Shown here: positions 5,980 to 7,180 of the stretch, in pieces | Position numbering within the stretch: position 1 is the first letter of the stretch | Layout: the number at the start of each line of letters is the position of its first letter | Source of the DNA: Gammaproteobacteria bacterium | GTDB taxonomy: Bacteria > Pseudomonadota > Gammaproteobacteria > GRL18 | Length of the DNA: 7,180 nt | NCBI GenBank assembly: GCA_030632625.1 | Contig: DAOVUK010000155.1 | Span: 1-7,180, forward strand | Direction of reading: 5' to 3' | Position numbers and translations under genes: made by a program | The notes under the pieces: model-generated | What the model saw: the letters and a program-made list of their open reading frames with translations, nothing else | Database searches by the model: none | Told to the model about the DNA's origin: nothing

Positions 5980-6666
5980 ATGTCGCAATATTACTCTGAA
6001 TTATCTGACAAAGTAACCAGCACGCTTGCTGAAGTTGAAGCTGTACAGGCAACTGTTGCTTATGGTGAACTCACTATTGAGGTGAGTAAAGAAAATCTCT
6101 TTCAAATTTGTCAAATATTACGAGATGCTCAGGAACTGGCTTTTGATACTATCATTGATGTCTGTGGTGTTGATTATAGCGGCTATGGCGTTGCTAAAGA
6201 TGGCGTGACAAACGCTGCTGATCCTAAAGCAAATGTCTCTAAAGATTGTAAAACTCGTTACGCCTCTGTGTATCACCTGTTATCGGTAAAAAACAATCAC
6301 CGAATTCGAGTCAGAACCTGGCTGGATGATGATTTTCCTATGGTTGATTCGGTTGTGCCCATCTGGAGTGGCGCAAACTGGTTTGAACGTGAAGCTTTTG
6401 ACATGCTGGGAATTTTATACTCAGGTCATCCCGACTTACGTCGAATTTTGACCGATTATGGCTTTATTGGTCACCCCTTACGCAAAGATTTTCCCGTTGT
6501 TGGTCAGGTTGAAATGCGCTATGACGCCAATAAACAGCGAGTCATATATGAGCCCGTTACGCTGGAAGAGCGGGTGAATATCCCAAGAGTTATCAGAGAT
6601 GACAATCGCTATGCTGAGCGTATGCAAGAACAGGAACGCAGTGATCAAAAAGAGGAAAGTGTTTAA
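5980..6666 (+). CDS. nuoC: NADH-quinone oxidoreductase subunit C
   Basis: NuoC (30-kDa subunit homologue) is a hydrophilic peripheral-arm subunit that packs against NuoD and NuoB in complex I. The family signature is intact: [12 protein letters not shown] (134-145), [15 protein letters not shown] (148-162) and GHPLRKDFP (164-172). The 228 residues include a Lys/Asp/Asn-rich, low-hydrophobicity stretch at about 68-93, between the [10 protein letters not shown] and YASVYHLLS segments, a position where the family varies in length. The gene is separate from nuoD, unlike the fused NuoCD of E. coli. The ATG at 5980 follows nuoB after 25 bp, with the purine-rich AAAGAG (5965-5970) nine bases upstream. 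The stop shares one base with the nuoD start. Confidence 0.98.
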   Translation: MSQYYSELSDKVTSTLAEVEAVQATVAYGELTIEVSKENLFQICQILRDAQELAFDTIIDVCGVDYSGYGVAKDGVTNAADPKANVSKDCKTRYASVYHLLSVKNNHRIRVRTWLDDDFPMVDSVVPIWSGANWFEREAFDMLGILYSGHPDLRRILTDYGFIGHPLRKDFPVVGQVEMRYDANKQRVIYEPVTLEERVNIPRVIRDDNRYAERMQEQERSDQKEESV

Positions 6667-7180
6667 TGTCAGAAATTCAGAATTACACGCTTAATTTTGG
6701 TCCTCAACACCCTGCAGCACATGGTGTATTGCGTCTGGTTTTAGAACTTGACGGGGAAGTGATTCAAAGAGCTGACCCTCATGTTGGGTTATTGCATCGC
6801 GGCACTGAAAAATTAGCTGAAAGCCGTATTTATAATCAAAGCATCGGTTATATGGATCGTCTGGACTATGTATCTATGATGTGTAATGAGCATGCCTACT
6901 GTATGGCCATTGAGAAGCTGCTGGAAATTGAAGTGCCTGAGCGTGCCCAGTATATTCGCGTGATGTTCGATGAAATTACCCGTATTCTAAATCACCTGAT
7001 GTGGCTCGGAACTCATGCACTGGATGTGGGTGCCATGACTATATTCCTTTACTGCTTCCGCGAAAGAGAAGATCTGATGGATGCCTATGAGGCAGTGTCA
7101 GGTGCTCGCATGCATGCCAGTTACTATCGCCCGGGCGGGGTGTATCGTGATCTGCCGGACAGTATGCCGCAATACGAAGC
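6666..7180 (+). CDS. nuoD: NADH-quinone oxidoreductase subunit D (5' part; continues past the window)
   Basis: NuoD (49-kDa homologue, related to [NiFe]-hydrogenase large subunits) forms most of the quinone pocket of complex I. I translated 171 complete codons; the frame is still open at base 7180, so the truncation is only the window edge. [14 protein letters not shown] (10-23) contains H19, and RLDYV (65-69) contains Y68. Their 49-residue separation equals that of the quinone-headgroup residues H38 and Y87 of Thermus Nqo4. [10 protein letters not shown] (41-50), CNEHAYC and the RPGG motif near residue 157 are also present. The start overlaps the nuoC stop as TAATG, with AGAGGA (6651-6656) nine bases upstream inside nuoC, so coupled translation is likely. 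Confidence 0.98.
   Translation, partial: MSEIQNYTLNFGPQHPAAHGVLRLVLELDGEVIQRADPHVGLLHRGTEKLAESRIYNQSIGYMDRLDYVSMMCNEHAYCMAIEKLLEIEVPERAQYIRVMFDEITRILNHLMWLGTHALDVGAMTIFLYCFREREDLMDAYEAVSGARMHASYYRPGGVYRDLPDSMPQYE

Overview
The window is a stretch of ordinary gammaproteobacterial core chromosome, read entirely on the + strand. It shows the 3' half of ftsH, then complete folP, glmM, tpiA, secG, a tRNA-Leu(GAG) gene, nuoA, nuoB and nuoC, and the first 171 codons of nuoD. The order ftsH-folP-glmM, followed by secG and tRNA-Leu(GAG) (leuU in E. coli), is the classic gammaproteobacterial arrangement. The continuation into nuoABCD, with nuoC and nuoD as separate genes, differs from E. coli, where NuoC and NuoD are fused and nuo lies elsewhere. 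It recalls non-enteric lineages such as the Legionella/Coxiella, methanotroph and sulfur-oxidiser groups. G+C looks moderate by eye. I cannot name a genus from the sequence alone.

Layout: positions 1-993 hold the ftsH protease domain and an acidic tail. Positions 994-1102 hold a palindromic/tandem repeat cluster. folP occupies 1103-1975, followed by a second copy of the same repeat family at 1998-2048. glmM runs 2108-3448, and its last codons and stop form the first unit of a degenerate 11-13 bp tandem repeat (3440-3505). A likely sigma70 promoter (3533-3561) precedes tpiA (3593-4345) and secG (4378-4758). The tRNA gene is at 4782-4867. A 263-bp A+T-rich gap with two possible hairpin structures leads to nuoA (5131), nuoB (10-bp overlap), nuoC (25-bp gap) and nuoD (1-bp overlap).

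Functionally these are housekeeping genes: membrane protein quality control (FtsH), folate synthesis (FolP), the phosphoglucosamine step toward UDP-GlcNAc (GlmM), glycolysis/gluconeogenesis (TpiA), Sec translocation (SecG), decoding of CUC/CUU leucine codons, and the NADH:quinone oxidoreductase proton pump (Nuo). All proteins keep the catalytic or cofactor residues I could check.

I see no defence system, prophage, insertion sequence or CRISPR array. The unexplained structure is intergenic. A 14-nt arm, TGCAACGTCTCTAC, occurs as a perfect inverted pair and as direct repeats exactly 23 bp apart, on both sides of folP and in the same orientation. The other notable points are the repeat that begins in glmM's stop codon, a roughly 10-residue insertion in FolP carrying a 15-bp-period duplication, and the hairpins upstream of nuoA.
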